Of a stretch of DNA of 64,000 nt, positions 1-8,476 are shown piece after piece (positions within the stretch are counted from its first letter, which is position 1; each line of letters opens with the position of its first letter). The notes beneath the pieces are model-generated. The model was not told the DNA's origin. It saw nothing but the letters and a program-made list of their open reading frames with translations, and made no database searches. The stretch is from Vibrio diazotrophicus (GTDB taxonomy: Bacteria; Pseudomonadota; Gammaproteobacteria; Enterobacterales; Vibrionaceae): assembly GCF_038452265.1 (NCBI RefSeq), contig NZ_CP151842.1, positions 2,356,001-2,420,000 on the forward strand, read 5' to 3'. The position numbers were made by a program, and so were the translations under genes.

Positions 1-107
1 AAGCCGCCATCTTATTTTTCATGTCCAGAACCCTATCTGAGCGCCCATATTCTCTAAGGGGGTGCGGGGGACAGAACAATTAGGAAGTCGAAGCGCCTTT
101 TTATGAT

Positions 108-169
108 GGGCGTTCTTTATATGGGGTAAGAGAACGAACGTTAGTGTATCGACACCTTAAAGAACGCCC
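108..169. repeat. 12-bp inverted repeat upstream of the lysozyme gene
   Basis: GGGCGTTCTTTA at 108-119 is repeated as its exact reverse complement at 158-169, with 38 bp between the arms. The pair lies 56 bp upstream of the lysozyme start. It could be a long-loop RNA hairpin or a pair of protein-binding sites; there is no T-run directly after the second arm. Confidence 0.5.
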
Positions 170-224
170 TCTTAAGGGTTTTCCAACAAGATAAGAATGC
201 ACATGGCAACCAAAGGAGAACGCT

Positions 225-788
225 ATGTGTATACCTAAACCAAGAACTATTAATGAAATCATCCTTGAAGCTATGAAAAAGGAAGGATTCAGATCAAACC
301 ACGTTGATGACCTGGGCGGAGATACTACTTACGGCATAACAGAAGCTACGGCTCGTCGCTTAGGCTACAAAGGCTCAATGGCTAACTTGACGCCGGAGAT
401 AGCCTATTCACTCTATCTAAACGAATACGTGCAACGGGTTAACTTTGACGACATACACGCAGTTAGTGCAATTGTTGGTGAAGAGGTTATTGATACCGGA
501 ATTAACATGGGTCAGAACACCGCAGCTGTATTCCTGCAGCGTTGGTTAAATGTATTCAACAACAAGCAGTCTTATTACAAAGATTTGGTCATCGATGGCC
601 AAGTTGGTCCAGCAACAATCACTGCTCTGAAGGCGTTCTTAAGCAAACGTGGCCAAGAGGGTGAAGTGGTATTGTGGAAATCGCTCAACTGCAGCCAAGG
701 CGGCCGTTATTTGGATATCACTCTAGCCAGGGAAAACAACGAAAGCTTCGTCTATGGATGGATGAGAAATCGAGTTGGATTGGTTTGA
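225..788 (+). CDS. Phage-type peptidoglycan hydrolase, glycoside hydrolase family 108
   Basis: 187 residues, probably an endolysin-type N-acetylmuramidase. The N-terminal part (about 15-105) fits the GH108 fold: the KEGF segment puts a glutamate (E20) where the family has its catalytic EGG, followed by GGDTTYGIT at 32-40. The C-terminal part (about 110-187) resembles the peptidoglycan-binding domain that usually accompanies GH108, with DGQVGPATITAL. The family's EGG reads EGF here, a mild deviation. There is no signal peptide, so export would need a holin or a SAR-like route; no holin is visible in the window. A strong ribosome-binding site (AAGGAGA) precedes the ATG. It is the only gene seen in the putative integrated element. 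Confidence 0.85.
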   Translation: MCIPKPRTINEIILEAMKKEGFRSNHVDDLGGDTTYGITEATARRLGYKGSMANLTPEIAYSLYLNEYVQRVNFDDIHAVSAIVGEEVIDTGINMGQNTAAVFLQRWLNVFNNKQSYYKDLVIDGQVGPATITALKAFLSKRGQEGEVVLWKSLNCSQGGRYLDITLARENNESFVYGWMRNRVGLV

Positions 789-905
789 AAACTACCTGCT
801 AACTTATTGATTTAAATGTATGTGTTTGCACTAAAATGCACTATCCGCCATAGCCATAAAACAAGCATTAACATTAAAAATCAACAAGTTAACAAATAAG
901 ATAAA

Positions 906-955
906 CCGTCATGGGGTGTCGGGGGTCGGAGGTTCAAATCCTCTCAGTCCGACCA
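906..955 (+). other. Attachment-site scar: 3' half of tRNA-Pro(GGG)
   Basis: The sequence runs from the anticodon stem (906-910) through the loop with anticodon GGG (913-915), variable region, T arm with GGTTCAAATCC, and discriminator A to CCA at 953-955. It matches the 3' half of bacterial tRNA-Pro(GGG) genes such as E. coli proL closely up to the acceptor. No acceptor 5' strand or D arm precedes it; the upstream sequence is AT-rich and unrelated. A non-functional duplicate produced by integration is the simplest reading. Confidence 0.8.
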
Positions 956-962
956 TACACCT

Positions 963-995
963 AAAGCCCGTAGCTGAATAAGCTACAGGCTTTTT
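963..995 (+). terminator. Intrinsic terminator of the displaced tRNA-Pro
   Basis: AAAGCC-C-GTAGCT and AGCTAC-A-GGCTTT form a stem around a GAATA loop, followed by a T-run. It lies directly after the CCA of the tRNA-Pro fragment, as expected for the original chromosomal terminator of that tRNA gene. Confidence 0.75.
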
Positions 996-1173
996 CGTTG
1001 ACGCTAATAAACTTTATCGCGTAAAAGTTAAAGCCAACTCCCTCTCTGTGATTTTCTCTTCATTTTCCCAATAAATGTTCAACTTATTCATAACATTCAA
1101 TCTGTTAAAAATGCTGAGAATAAAAAAATATCGCTAAAACGTTCATTATTAGAGCAAACAGTTAATTAAGGGC

Positions 1174-1202
1174 TTTACAAGATTCCAAGAGGTCGTTAAT
1201 AT
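1174..1202 (+). promoter_or_regulatory. Sigma-70 promoter of tRNA-Ser
   Basis: TTTACA (1174-1179) and TAATAT (1197-1202) are separated by 17 bp. The -10 is followed by a GC-rich GCGC discriminator, typical of stringently controlled stable RNA promoters. The tRNA starts 13 bp after the -10 box. Confidence 0.75.
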
Positions 1203-1215
1203 GCGCTTCAACAAC

Positions 1216-1306
1216 GGAGAGATGGCTGAGTGGTTGAAAGCACCGGTCTTGAAAACCGGCGTACGTTAATAGCGTACCTAGGGTTCAAATCCCTATCTCT
1301 CCGCCA
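1216..1306 (+). tRNA. tRNA-Ser (anticodon TGA)
   Basis: 91 nt with a complete cloverleaf: acceptor GGAGAGA pairs with TCTCTCC, the anticodon stem is CCGGT/ACCGG with loop CTTGAAA (anticodon TGA at 1250-1252), a long class II variable arm contains GTACG/CGTAC, the T arm is AGGGTTCAAATCCCT, and CCA is encoded. It reads UCA and related serine codons. It has its own promoter and terminator and is intact. Confidence 0.97.
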
Positions 1307-1314
1307 CATTCTAG

Positions 1315-1345
1315 AAAAAAGCCTCTGATTTCAGAGGCTTTTTTC
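1315..1345 (+). terminator. Terminator after tRNA-Ser
   Basis: GCCTCTG (1321-1327) pairs with CAGAGGC (1332-1338) around a four-base loop. The stem is flanked by an A-run on the left and a T-run on the right. Confidence 0.9.
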
Positions 1346-1454
1346 TTTTCTAATCGATTAAATTCTTCTTTTGCCTGAGTCTCTCAACTTCACGACTCAA
1401 TAGAATGTATCGTTGCCTTCCAAAACAATTGACCGTCATAGACCGCTTCTTGGC

Positions 1455-1485
1455 TCAAAAAAAAGAAGAGCCAACATGTGGCTCT
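1455..1485 (-). terminator. Terminator of the response-regulator gene
   Basis: On the minus strand AGAGCCA and TGGCTCT form a 7-bp stem (1467-1485) followed by TC and eight Ts. The first arm overlaps the stop codon of the gene. Confidence 0.8.
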
Positions 1486-3124
1486 AATTCGCGAGAACTA
1501 AAGAGATGTTTTTCTTAGCGGCTTCGTATTGAATTAGATAATTCGCTTCAACTAGCTCTTCTTCAGTAGACAATTTAACGATAACTTCATGACACTCTTT
1601 TATCTTGTCAAAAATCTTATAGTTGCCGTCATACTCAAAAGGACATTGCGCGATGAACTTAACGATAGCCATACACAGCTTTCTAGAGTTAGGTGACAGC
1701 TCGTGCAAACGAAAATAAAGGTCAATATACTGCGTCATTGCCTCTGAATCCCCTAGCGTTATTACAGCGTCAGAAATTTGCTTGCGTAGCGCTTCTATCT
1801 GTTCAATCACACCCTGCAATCTCGATTCAAAGCTTAACAGCATATGGGTTTGGCTTCGTAAAATACTTGGATGCTGGTTTCCATCCATCGCAATGCGGCA
1901 CTGAGGCAATATCTGCTTAACCTCATTAAAGTACGAACACTGCTCGAGCAAATACCCAAGATGGTAAATGTCGTAGAAATGCATGCTTTTGATGTGTTGG
2001 ATTACGGGCTTAAGTTCACTGATCGCTAATTTAAGGTCCCCTCGAATCAACGCTATGTGTGAAATAATCAAACGATGCATATGTTCAAGACTAGGCCGTT
2101 TTCTCACTTCATCAATCAATGGATTAAGTGAGTGTAACTGGCGTTCAAAAAGACTCTGATTTTTTATGCCTTTCGCTTTATACAAATAGCTACGCACTAA
2201 GTTGAGCTGGGTAAAAACACTACCTCTGAAGGTGTTTTTATTCTTCTCGTAGTAACGCGTCATGTAAGTCACCGCATCACCATAGTTCTCGTTAGCCAAT
2301 GATAGGTTTGCGATCACTAACTCACGCTCAGCGCCAGAATCTAACAACATAGCAGACTGCTTAAGGTGCACGATGGCCTGCGGAAGATCGTTGTTCAGCG
2401 CGGCAATACTCGACATTTCATCGTGGTAATAAGGATTTTCATCCTTACTTTTCACCGTTTCTAGAATCTCTTTCGCTCGGTTTACATCATCAGTTTCAAT
2501 GAAAGTGTTGGCCAATGCCGTCTTTATCCAGTCGAAGTTGTCTTCGTTGAGCATTTGTTCATATTCGGTTCGTGCACTGTGATACTCCTTGCAACGAACC
2601 AAAGCATTAGCCTTGAATTTGCGGATTAATTTGGTGTATTCAGGACGAGTTTCCAAGCATTCTTTGCAAGCTTCAATTACACCGTAGTAATCATGCTTAA
2701 TCAGTTGCTCATAAATAGGCAACAGTGCCAATTTGCGTTTAATCGAATTGGTTAAACGGTCTATAAAGAACTGATTTTTGAACGGCTTTAATAAATAGTC
2801 ATCCGGCTCAGCATCAATAATTGAACGCACAACACGTAAGTCATTCTCTCCAGTAAGGAACATGAATGCCGTATGGGAAGGAAGTAGTTTTAAGTGATTA
2901 AGTTCTTCTAACAGCTGGAATCCATTAATAAAACTCTGAAAATTGTAATCACAGATAATCAGATCAAATTGGTTCTGCCTGCACTTCGCGATCACATCCA
3001 ACGGTTTATAGGCACAGTGAATCTGCTCGCAGCCAAGCTTTTTGAGTAACGATGTAATAGTGCTTGTCACCAATCTTGAATCATCAGCAACCAATATGGT
3101 GTAATTTTTGAAGCTTAAAGACAT
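1484..3124 (-). CDS. Response regulator with TPR-like C-terminal region
   Basis: 546 residues. The N-terminus (about 8-130) is a CheY-like receiver domain with the acidic pair D14/D15, phosphoacceptor D59, switch threonine T91 and K113 in a KPF motif. The remaining 400 residues are helical and contain regularly spaced Ala/Leu/Tyr patterns such as ALANTFIETDDVNRAKEIL, consistent with tetratricopeptide-type repeats. I see no DNA-binding, GGDEF, EAL or kinase domain, so output is probably by protein-protein contact. No partner kinase is adjacent; it stands alone between the tRNA-Ser and tyrB. The precise pathway is unknown. It starts with ATG and has its own terminator overlapping the stop codon. 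Confidence 0.85.
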   Translation of the reverse strand: MSLSFKNYTILVADDSRLVTSTITSLLKKLGCEQIHCAYKPLDVIAKCRQNQFDLIICDYNFQSFINGFQLLEELNHLKLLPSHTAFMFLTGENDLRVVRSIIDAEPDDYLLKPFKNQFFIDRLTNSIKRKLALLPIYEQLIKHDYYGVIEACKECLETRPEYTKLIRKFKANALVRCKEYHSARTEYEQMLNEDNFDWIKTALANTFIETDDVNRAKEILETVKSKDENPYYHDEMSSIAALNNDLPQAIVHLKQSAMLLDSGAERELVIANLSLANENYGDAVTYMTRYYEKNKNTFRGSVFTQLNLVRSYLYKAKGIKNQSLFERQLHSLNPLIDEVRKRPSLEHMHRLIISHIALIRGDLKLAISELKPVIQHIKSMHFYDIYHLGYLLEQCSYFNEVKQILPQCRIAMDGNQHPSILRSQTHMLLSFESRLQGVIEQIEALRKQISDAVITLGDSEAMTQYIDLYFRLHELSPNSRKLCMAIVKFIAQCPFEYDGNYKIFDKIKECHEVIVKLSTEEELVEANYLIQYEAAKKNISLVLAN

Positions 3125-3579
3125 TTGAACCCCTCCGACGCTTCATAGTATCAGACGGAGTCTATGCGTAAGATAAGGTCTTGCAAAACAGGAAAATACC
3201 TACAACCATAGAATTATTTCCTCTTTCATAAGTTCCCAAATACTGACTAAAAAACAGCCAAGCCATTTCTATAACGTATCTTATCGTCGTAGAGAGTAGA
3301 AACTAGACATTGTGAACATCGATAAGTGATACCAAATTCTACTTCAAATTGAAGCGCCGACTTGCTGGCATTCGTTAATTATATTTCCTCTGTATTTCGC
3401 TTGTTTCACGTTGGTTTTTGATGGCTGTCAATGTAACAATTATGTTAGTGTCGCTATCCGTGTTCAGACACTGAAAAAACCTTTATCCATTCAATGTGGA
3501 CAGGTGTTCAACTCAAAAAATTGGATTCAACCATCGCTCAGATCGTTATCAAGTAACAAATATATTAAGGAGAATTTCT
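3125..3579. other. Divergent intergenic region between the response regulator and tyrB
   Basis: About 455 bp between two divergently transcribed genes, so it must hold both promoters. It is AT-rich, but I cannot pick out a convincing -35/-10 pair or operator. The GTG start of the aminotransferase is preceded by AAGGAG at 3567-3572. No RNA gene or repeat is evident. Confidence 0.4.
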
Positions 3580-4773
3580 GTGCTTAACCATGTAACCGCG
3601 TATGCTGGAGATCCTATTCTGTCCCTTATGGAACAGTTTATGGCTGATGACAGATCTGAAAAAGTGAACCTAAGTATTGGTCTTTACTATGATGAAAACG
3701 GCAAAATCCCAACACTAGATTCTGTCGCTCAATCTCAAGCTCAGCTAGCTCAAGCTGAAAGCCAACCTTGTATTTACCTTCCAATGGATGGCCTAGTGCA
3801 ATACCGTTCAGCGGTACAACAATTAGTGTTTGGTGAAGACCACCCTGCCCTTGAAGCTAATCGTGTTGCGACAATTCAATCTTTAGGCGGCTCAGGCGCG
3901 TTAATGATTGGGGCTGATTTCCTACACCATTATTTCCCACACTCAAAAGTTTGGGTTAGCAATCCAACTTGGGAAAACCACCACGCAATTTTTGCTGGTG
4001 CTGGCTTCGAAGTGAATACTTACCCTTACTTCAACCCTGAGACCAAAATGCTTAATTTCGATGGCATGCTTTCTACTATCGATTCTCTGCCAGAACAAAG
4101 CATTGTCCTGCTACACCCTTGTTGCCATAACCCAACTGGTGTGGATCTAACGAATGCGCAGTGGGACCAAGTGATTGAGGCTGTTAAGAAAAACAAACTG
4201 ATTCCTATCTTCGATATGGCTTATCAAGGCTACGGCGAAGGTATTGGTGAAGATGCTTACGTTATCCGTAAAATTGCATTGGAAACAGACGTCGTCAGTT
4301 TTGTTAGTAACTCCTTCTCTAAAACCTTCTCACTCTACGGTGAGCGTGTAGGTGGTCTATCAGTTGTTTGTAGTAATGAAGAAGAGGCGTCTCGTGTTTT
4401 AGGTCAGCTTAAAGCGACAGTGCGCCGCAACTACTCAAGCCCTGCAAAACATGGGGCGGTAGTGGTATCAAATGTATTGAATACCGAAGCACTTAAAAAC
4501 ATGTGGTTTGGTGAAGTGGAAGGTATGCGCACTCGTATTGAGACCATGCGTAAAACGCTACACGACCAACTAGCAGTGTTACGTCCAGAAACAGACTTCA
4601 GCTTCCTGATTAAACAGAAAGGCATGTTCAGCTACACTGGTTTTAGCCAACATCAGGTAGAAACACTACGCAACGAACACGCGATATATCTAATCAACAG
4701 CGGTCGTATGTGTCTTGCTGGACTGAACGAGCATAACGTTGAACGAGTTGCTAAGGCGTTTGCTGCTTTATAA
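3580..4773 (+). CDS. tyrB: Aromatic amino acid aminotransferase (TyrB/AspC family)
   Basis: A class I PLP-dependent transaminase of 397 residues, the usual length. It interconverts aromatic amino acids (and aspartate) with their 2-oxo acids using 2-oxoglutarate. Visible motifs are HNPTG (183-187), the pyridoxal-contacting D212 and Y215, and the PLP Schiff-base lysine K248 in SFSKTFSLYGERVGG. I chose GTG at 3580 because AAGGAG lies 7 bases upstream and the protein then begins like family members; the frame is open further upstream, but that extension has no family resemblance. AspC and TyrB are hard to tell apart from sequence alone, so the substrate range is inferred. A terminator follows. 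Confidence 0.9.
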   Translation: MLNHVTAYAGDPILSLMEQFMADDRSEKVNLSIGLYYDENGKIPTLDSVAQSQAQLAQAESQPCIYLPMDGLVQYRSAVQQLVFGEDHPALEANRVATIQSLGGSGALMIGADFLHHYFPHSKVWVSNPTWENHHAIFAGAGFEVNTYPYFNPETKMLNFDGMLSTIDSLPEQSIVLLHPCCHNPTGVDLTNAQWDQVIEAVKKNKLIPIFDMAYQGYGEGIGEDAYVIRKIALETDVVSFVSNSFSKTFSLYGERVGGLSVVCSNEEEASRVLGQLKATVRRNYSSPAKHGAVVVSNVLNTEALKNMWFGEVEGMRTRIETMRKTLHDQLAVLRPETDFSFLIKQKGMFSYTGFSQHQVETLRNEHAIYLINSGRMCLAGLNEHNVERVAKAFAAL

Positions 4774-4799
4774 AAACTGAGTGTTAATAAGATATTGGA

Positions 4800-4828
4800 A
4801 AGCCACTGTATGACAGTGGCTTTTTTCT
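4800..4828. terminator. Terminator between tyrB and the convergent deacetylase gene
   Basis: GCCACTG (4802-4808) and CAGTGGC (4814-4820) enclose a five-base loop, followed by TTTTTT on the plus strand. It sits 10 bp from the end of the convergent gene. Confidence 0.85.
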
Positions 4829-4837
4829 TGCTGGAAG

Positions 4838-5758
4838 CTATAGAGCGATTGCCAATGCAGCTTCAAACAACTGCATATGAATCGGCACTAAGGTTTGATG
4901 CTCATTTCGGTAGCCACCACCAACCACGCAGGCTATTGGTATTTGTTTGTTTTGAGTCAGTTGCATCATAAAGCAGTCTCGATGGTAAATGGCTTGGGTT
5001 GATATGTTGAAATAGCCAAGTTCGTCATCACGATGAATATCAACTCCTGCATCATAGATAATCAGATCAGGCTGATAGAGGTTCACCGCCATTTCGACCA
5101 CCGACTTAAAATGACTGAGAAATTCTTCATCCTCAGTTTCTCTGGGAAGTGCGACATCTAAGTTCGATTCAGGCTTACGAGCAGGAAAATTTTTATCGCA
5201 ATGAAATGAGAGCGTAATGATGTCATCTCGTTCTGCACAGAGAGTTGCGGTTCCGTCACCATGGTGCACATCGCTATCGACGATCAGCACTTTATCAATG
5301 TCAAAGTGCTCAATTGCGTGCTGAGCCGCCAGTACCAAATCATTAAACAGACAGAAACCACTGCCAAAGTCTTTGTGTGCATGGTGATAACCGCCGCTTA
5401 AGTGCAAAGCTCGGCCGTATTTCAAAGCCAGTTCAGCCGTAAAACAGGTTCCACCTGCAGAGGTCAATGTCCTTTCAATAAGCGCTTCGCTCCATGGAAA
5501 TCCAATACGGCGCATTTTGGCGGCTGGAAGAGAACCAGAACAAAGATCGTCAACATACTGCGCATCATGGATCTGCTTTACTTCGCTTAACGTAAGAGGT
5601 TTCGGTTCCATGAACTGAAATTTTGTTTGCCACTCTTGATTGTGACGTTGCTTCTCAACAACGGCGTCATATAACAAGCGGTATTTATTGATGGGATAAC
5701 GATGCCCTTCAGGTAAAGGTAGTTGAGAATAAATAGAGTGATAAACCAGTGGGATCAT
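4838..5758 (-). CDS. Histone deacetylase superfamily protein
   Basis: 306 residues with the arginase/deacetylase fold of class II/IV HDAC-like and acetoin-utilisation proteins. Signatures are GGYHHAH (123-128) with the catalytic histidine pair, the metal-binding DSDVHHGDG (161-169) and the second acidic metal segment DAGVDIHRDDELG (236-248). Bacterial relatives remove acetyl groups from lysines, polyamines or small amides; the substrate here cannot be read from the sequence. It stands alone and converges on tyrB, with topB downstream in the same direction after a 59-bp gap. There is no signal peptide, so it is cytoplasmic. Confidence 0.88.
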   Translation of the reverse strand: MIPLVYHSIYSQLPLPEGHRYPINKYRLLYDAVVEKQRHNQEWQTKFQFMEPKPLTLSEVKQIHDAQYVDDLCSGSLPAAKMRRIGFPWSEALIERTLTSAGGTCFTAELALKYGRALHLSGGYHHAHKDFGSGFCLFNDLVLAAQHAIEHFDIDKVLIVDSDVHHGDGTATLCAERDDIITLSFHCDKNFPARKPESNLDVALPRETEDEEFLSHFKSVVEMAVNLYQPDLIIYDAGVDIHRDDELGYFNISTQAIYHRDCFMMQLTQNKQIPIACVVGGGYRNEHQTLVPIHMQLFEAALAIAL

Positions 5759-5828
5759 GTCTGCTACTTGATTACTCCAGATACGCGCATGTTAACAAGC
5801 CAGTTTTAAGAATGAAATGAGACACGCA

Positions 5829-7778
5829 CTAGGATGCAGTATTCGGTTTTGTTCTGCCTTTCGCGTAACTACGCTTTTTACGCTTAAAGGCAGGTCGTTC
5901 TACTGCCGGCAGCGACCTTAATGATTCGGGTACAGGCCCAGTTTTTACTTGTGCCATCAGCTGATCAATCCGTTGTTGTAGTGCCTGCATAAACGGTTGA
6001 TAGGCTTGTCCTCGTTCAGCCATAGCTTGTAGTTGGTGCTCCCAGTGAGCTGTCATATCAGGATAAGTAGACTCACTAGGCAATGCATGAATTAAGCCCC
6101 TTCCTGCGGGTGTACTGCGAATGATTTTGCCATCTCGCTTTAATAACTGACGTTTAAAAAGCGTATCTAATATCCCTGCCCGTGTAGCTTCCGTCCCTAA
6201 ACCATCGGTTTCTCGCAGTATCTTTTTCAGTTCTTTATCTTCAACAAAACGGGCAATGCCTGTCATTGCTTGTAACAAGGTGGCTTCAGTAAAGTATTTT
6301 GGTGGCTCCGTTTTTCTATCCTTAATTTCACCTTCTCTGCAAATCAGTTCAGTACCAACGGCCAACGGTGGAACGGTATCAACGCCATCGTCTTGTTCAT
6401 CTGACTTACCCGTTAGTGCTTTCCAACCTGCAGACACCAGCTGACGACCAGACGCAATGAAAGTGCCGCCGGCGATATCAAACACCAATTTTGCCTCAGC
6501 ATAGACAGCATGTGGATAGAACTGCATCAGATACTGACGAGCGATGAGTTGGTACACTTTCATTTCATAGCTAGAGAGCGCATTAACTGAGGCTTGCTTA
6601 GGTGTCGGGATGATTGCATGGTGTGCATCCACCTTAGCGTCATTCCACGCTTTGGATTTTAGAGATAAATTTGCGTCAGATACTGCCGAAACCAGCTCCT
6701 TGGCATTGTTGGCGATAGCATCGACCACAGAAGAAGCCTGAAGCAAATGCTCTTTTGGCAGATAGCGACAATCTGAACGCGGGTAAGTAATCAACTTATG
6801 TTTCTCATACAAACTCTGACAGGTATCAAGAACCTGCTGTGCGCTCATGTTATAACGTTTGGCTGCATCTATTTGTAAAGCAGAGAGCGAGTAAGGTAAT
6901 GGCGCAGACTGCTTAGTTTGATTCTGCTCAGACTCAATAACTTTAGCGGGTTGACCCGCGATACGCTGGGCAACATTTTCTACCAGCTTACGATTGAGTA
7001 CTCTACCCTCTTCATCTTGCCAAGGCTTACACGCTTCACTCGGCTTCCAACGAGCTCGGATATCAAATGATCCGTTCCCGTCTTGATAGGGAATTAAGGC
7101 GTGTAGGGTAAAATAATCGCGTGGAATGAAGTTCTCTATCTCTTCGTCGCGGCGAACCACCAGACCCAAAATCGGTGTTTGCACTCGCCCAACCGACAAC
7201 ACTCCCTGATAGCCAGCTTTTTGTCCCAACAAAGTGTAGGCACGAGACATGTTCATGCCATAAAGCCAGTCAGCACGTGAACGCGCTAATGCAGAGACAG
7301 ACAGCGGAATGAAATCACGATTACTGCGCATATTGGAAAGCGCGCGTTTTACTGCCGGTAAGTTGAGGTCACTAATTAGTAGGCGCTGAATCGATGCCTT
7401 TTTATTGCTGGCGACTTTGCAATAATCAATCACTTCATCCACCAGCAATTGCCCTTCTCTATCCGGGTCTCCCGCATGAATGATTTCATTGTGTTCTTTA
7501 ATCAGTTTACGTACGACTGTCAGTTGCTTGCTGGCGGTTTTTCTCGGCCTTAATTGCCACTGCTCAGGTACAATAGGCAGGTCAGCCAGGTTCCATTTCC
7601 TATAACGTTCGTCATAAGCATCTGGCTCCACTTGCTCAAGCAAGTGTCCGATACACCATGTAACCACATCACCGTTTGCGCATCGAATAAAACCCTGATC
7701 TTTTTTATGAGGCTTAGGCAATGCATCTGCAATTGCTCGACCTAGACTTGGTTTCTCGGCGATGAATAATCGGCTCAT
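5829..7778 (-). CDS. topB: DNA topoisomerase III
   Basis: 649 residues, close to the 653 of E. coli TopB. It is a type IA topoisomerase that decatenates and relaxes DNA through a 5'-phosphotyrosine link. The TOPRIM domain starts at the N-terminus with E8 in FIAEKPSLG and has the Mg-binding DPDRE at 104-108. The active-site tyrosine is Y332 in TYPRSDCRYLP. The C-terminal tail is rich in basic residues (KRKKRSYAKGR), suited to DNA binding. It begins at ATG and lies downstream of grxD, separated by a terminator. No zinc fingers are present, as usual for TopB. Confidence 0.95.
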   Translation of the reverse strand: MSRLFIAEKPSLGRAIADALPKPHKKDQGFIRCANGDVVTWCIGHLLEQVEPDAYDERYRKWNLADLPIVPEQWQLRPRKTASKQLTVVRKLIKEHNEIIHAGDPDREGQLLVDEVIDYCKVASNKKASIQRLLISDLNLPAVKRALSNMRSNRDFIPLSVSALARSRADWLYGMNMSRAYTLLGQKAGYQGVLSVGRVQTPILGLVVRRDEEIENFIPRDYFTLHALIPYQDGNGSFDIRARWKPSEACKPWQDEEGRVLNRKLVENVAQRIAGQPAKVIESEQNQTKQSAPLPYSLSALQIDAAKRYNMSAQQVLDTCQSLYEKHKLITYPRSDCRYLPKEHLLQASSVVDAIANNAKELVSAVSDANLSLKSKAWNDAKVDAHHAIIPTPKQASVNALSSYEMKVYQLIARQYLMQFYPHAVYAEAKLVFDIAGGTFIASGRQLVSAGWKALTGKSDEQDDGVDTVPPLAVGTELICREGEIKDRKTEPPKYFTEATLLQAMTGIARFVEDKELKKILRETDGLGTEATRAGILDTLFKRQLLKRDGKIIRSTPAGRGLIHALPSESTYPDMTAHWEHQLQAMAERGQAYQPFMQALQQRIDQLMAQVKTGPVPESLRSLPAVERPAFKRKKRSYAKGRTKPNTAS

Positions 7779-7800
7779 GATAATCGTTACAGGTAGCGGA

Positions 7801-7834
7801 AAAAATTAAGGCCACATTATCGAATGTGGCCTTA
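7801..7834 (-). terminator. Terminator after grxD
   Basis: On the minus strand TAAGGCCACATT and AATGTGGCCTTA form a 12-bp stem around a four-base loop, followed by ATTTTTTCC. It separates grxD from topB. Confidence 0.85.
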
Positions 7835-7867
7835 ATAAATCAAGAAAAACTGTAAATTTAAACAGTA

Positions 7868-8203
7868 TTACTCTTCGTTGCTTGCAGAACGAGCTGCTGC
7901 TTCTTTAATTAGAGATTGAAGCTCACCTTTTTGGAACATTTCCAAAATGATGTCACAACCGCCGATCAATTCACCTTCAATCCAAAGTTGTGGGAATGTT
8001 GGCCATTGAGCATAAACAGGTAGTTCAGCACGAATGTCTGGGTTTTGTAGGATATCTACATACGCAAATTTTTCACCACAAGCCATTAGTGCTTGTGCAG
8101 CTTGAGAAGAGAAACCACAGCTTGGCAGCTTAGGTGAGCCTTTCATGTAAAGAAGGATCGCGTTTTCTTCAATTTGCTGTTTGATCTTGTCGATGGTTTC
8201 CAT
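7868..8203 (-). CDS. grxD: Monothiol glutaredoxin Grx4
   Basis: 111 residues with the CGFS active site at 29-32 in PKLPSCGFSSQAAQAL, the mark of the monothiol Grx4/Grx5 class. These proteins bind a [2Fe-2S] cluster with glutathione and pass clusters to targets or, with BolA partners, take part in iron signalling. Later family motifs are WPTFPQLWIEGELIGG and GCDII, which hold the cis-proline and glutathione site. The length is standard. The gene is monocistronic, with its own terminator and a long upstream region. Confidence 0.95.
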   Translation of the reverse strand: METIDKIKQQIEENAILLYMKGSPKLPSCGFSSQAAQALMACGEKFAYVDILQNPDIRAELPVYAQWPTFPQLWIEGELIGGCDIILEMFQKGELQSLIKEAAARSASNEE

Positions 8204-8476
8204 TGCTTCCTCTTAATGGGGTCGTCTTTGATGTCCCACATTCTAAATCATTAAATGAGAATAAAAAGCACATTATCAGTATGGACTTTAAACTTCATCC
8301 TCTCCATATCATTCGAAATTATTAAAAGCTTAGCCTACTATTTTGGTGGACTAAGCTTAACCAACTCTCACGGATACCCATTTGCGTTTAAAACGCCTTA
8401 GTACTTGTTGTTCTGATATAAAACACTTTTATTATGAATTGGGGTTTTAATAAAGTAAAAAGTTGCTAAAATACAT
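8204..8476. other. Intergenic region upstream of grxD
   Basis: This AT-rich region separates grxD (minus) from the repeat element. AAGCTTAG (8326-8333) is repeated inverted as CTAAGCTT (8351-8358) with a 17-base spacer, a possible hairpin or operator of unknown role. The grxD promoter should lie here but I cannot place it with confidence. Confidence 0.35.

Larger units (their letters stand above)
1..955. mobile_element. Right end of a putative element integrated in tRNA-Pro(GGG)
   Basis: This stretch carries a lone phage-type lysozyme gene and ends in the 3' half of a tRNA-Pro(GGG) gene whose 5' half is missing. Site-specific integration into a tRNA normally leaves an intact tRNA at the integrase end and a 3' duplicate at the other end, so this is probably the distal end of a prophage or island. 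The integrase and left end are outside the window. Two TGCACTA direct repeats (827-833 and 837-843) lie just inside the scar and could be recombinase arm sites, which is speculative. A deletion that truncated the tRNA is the main alternative. Confidence 0.55.

Noticed and set aside
906..955. Functional tRNA-Pro gene
   Set aside because: The acceptor 5' strand and D arm are missing; only the 3' half is present.
3430..3460. Possible TyrR box upstream of tyrB (TGTAACAATTATGTTA)
   Set aside because: Only half-matches TGTAAA-N6-TTTACA; too weak to call.
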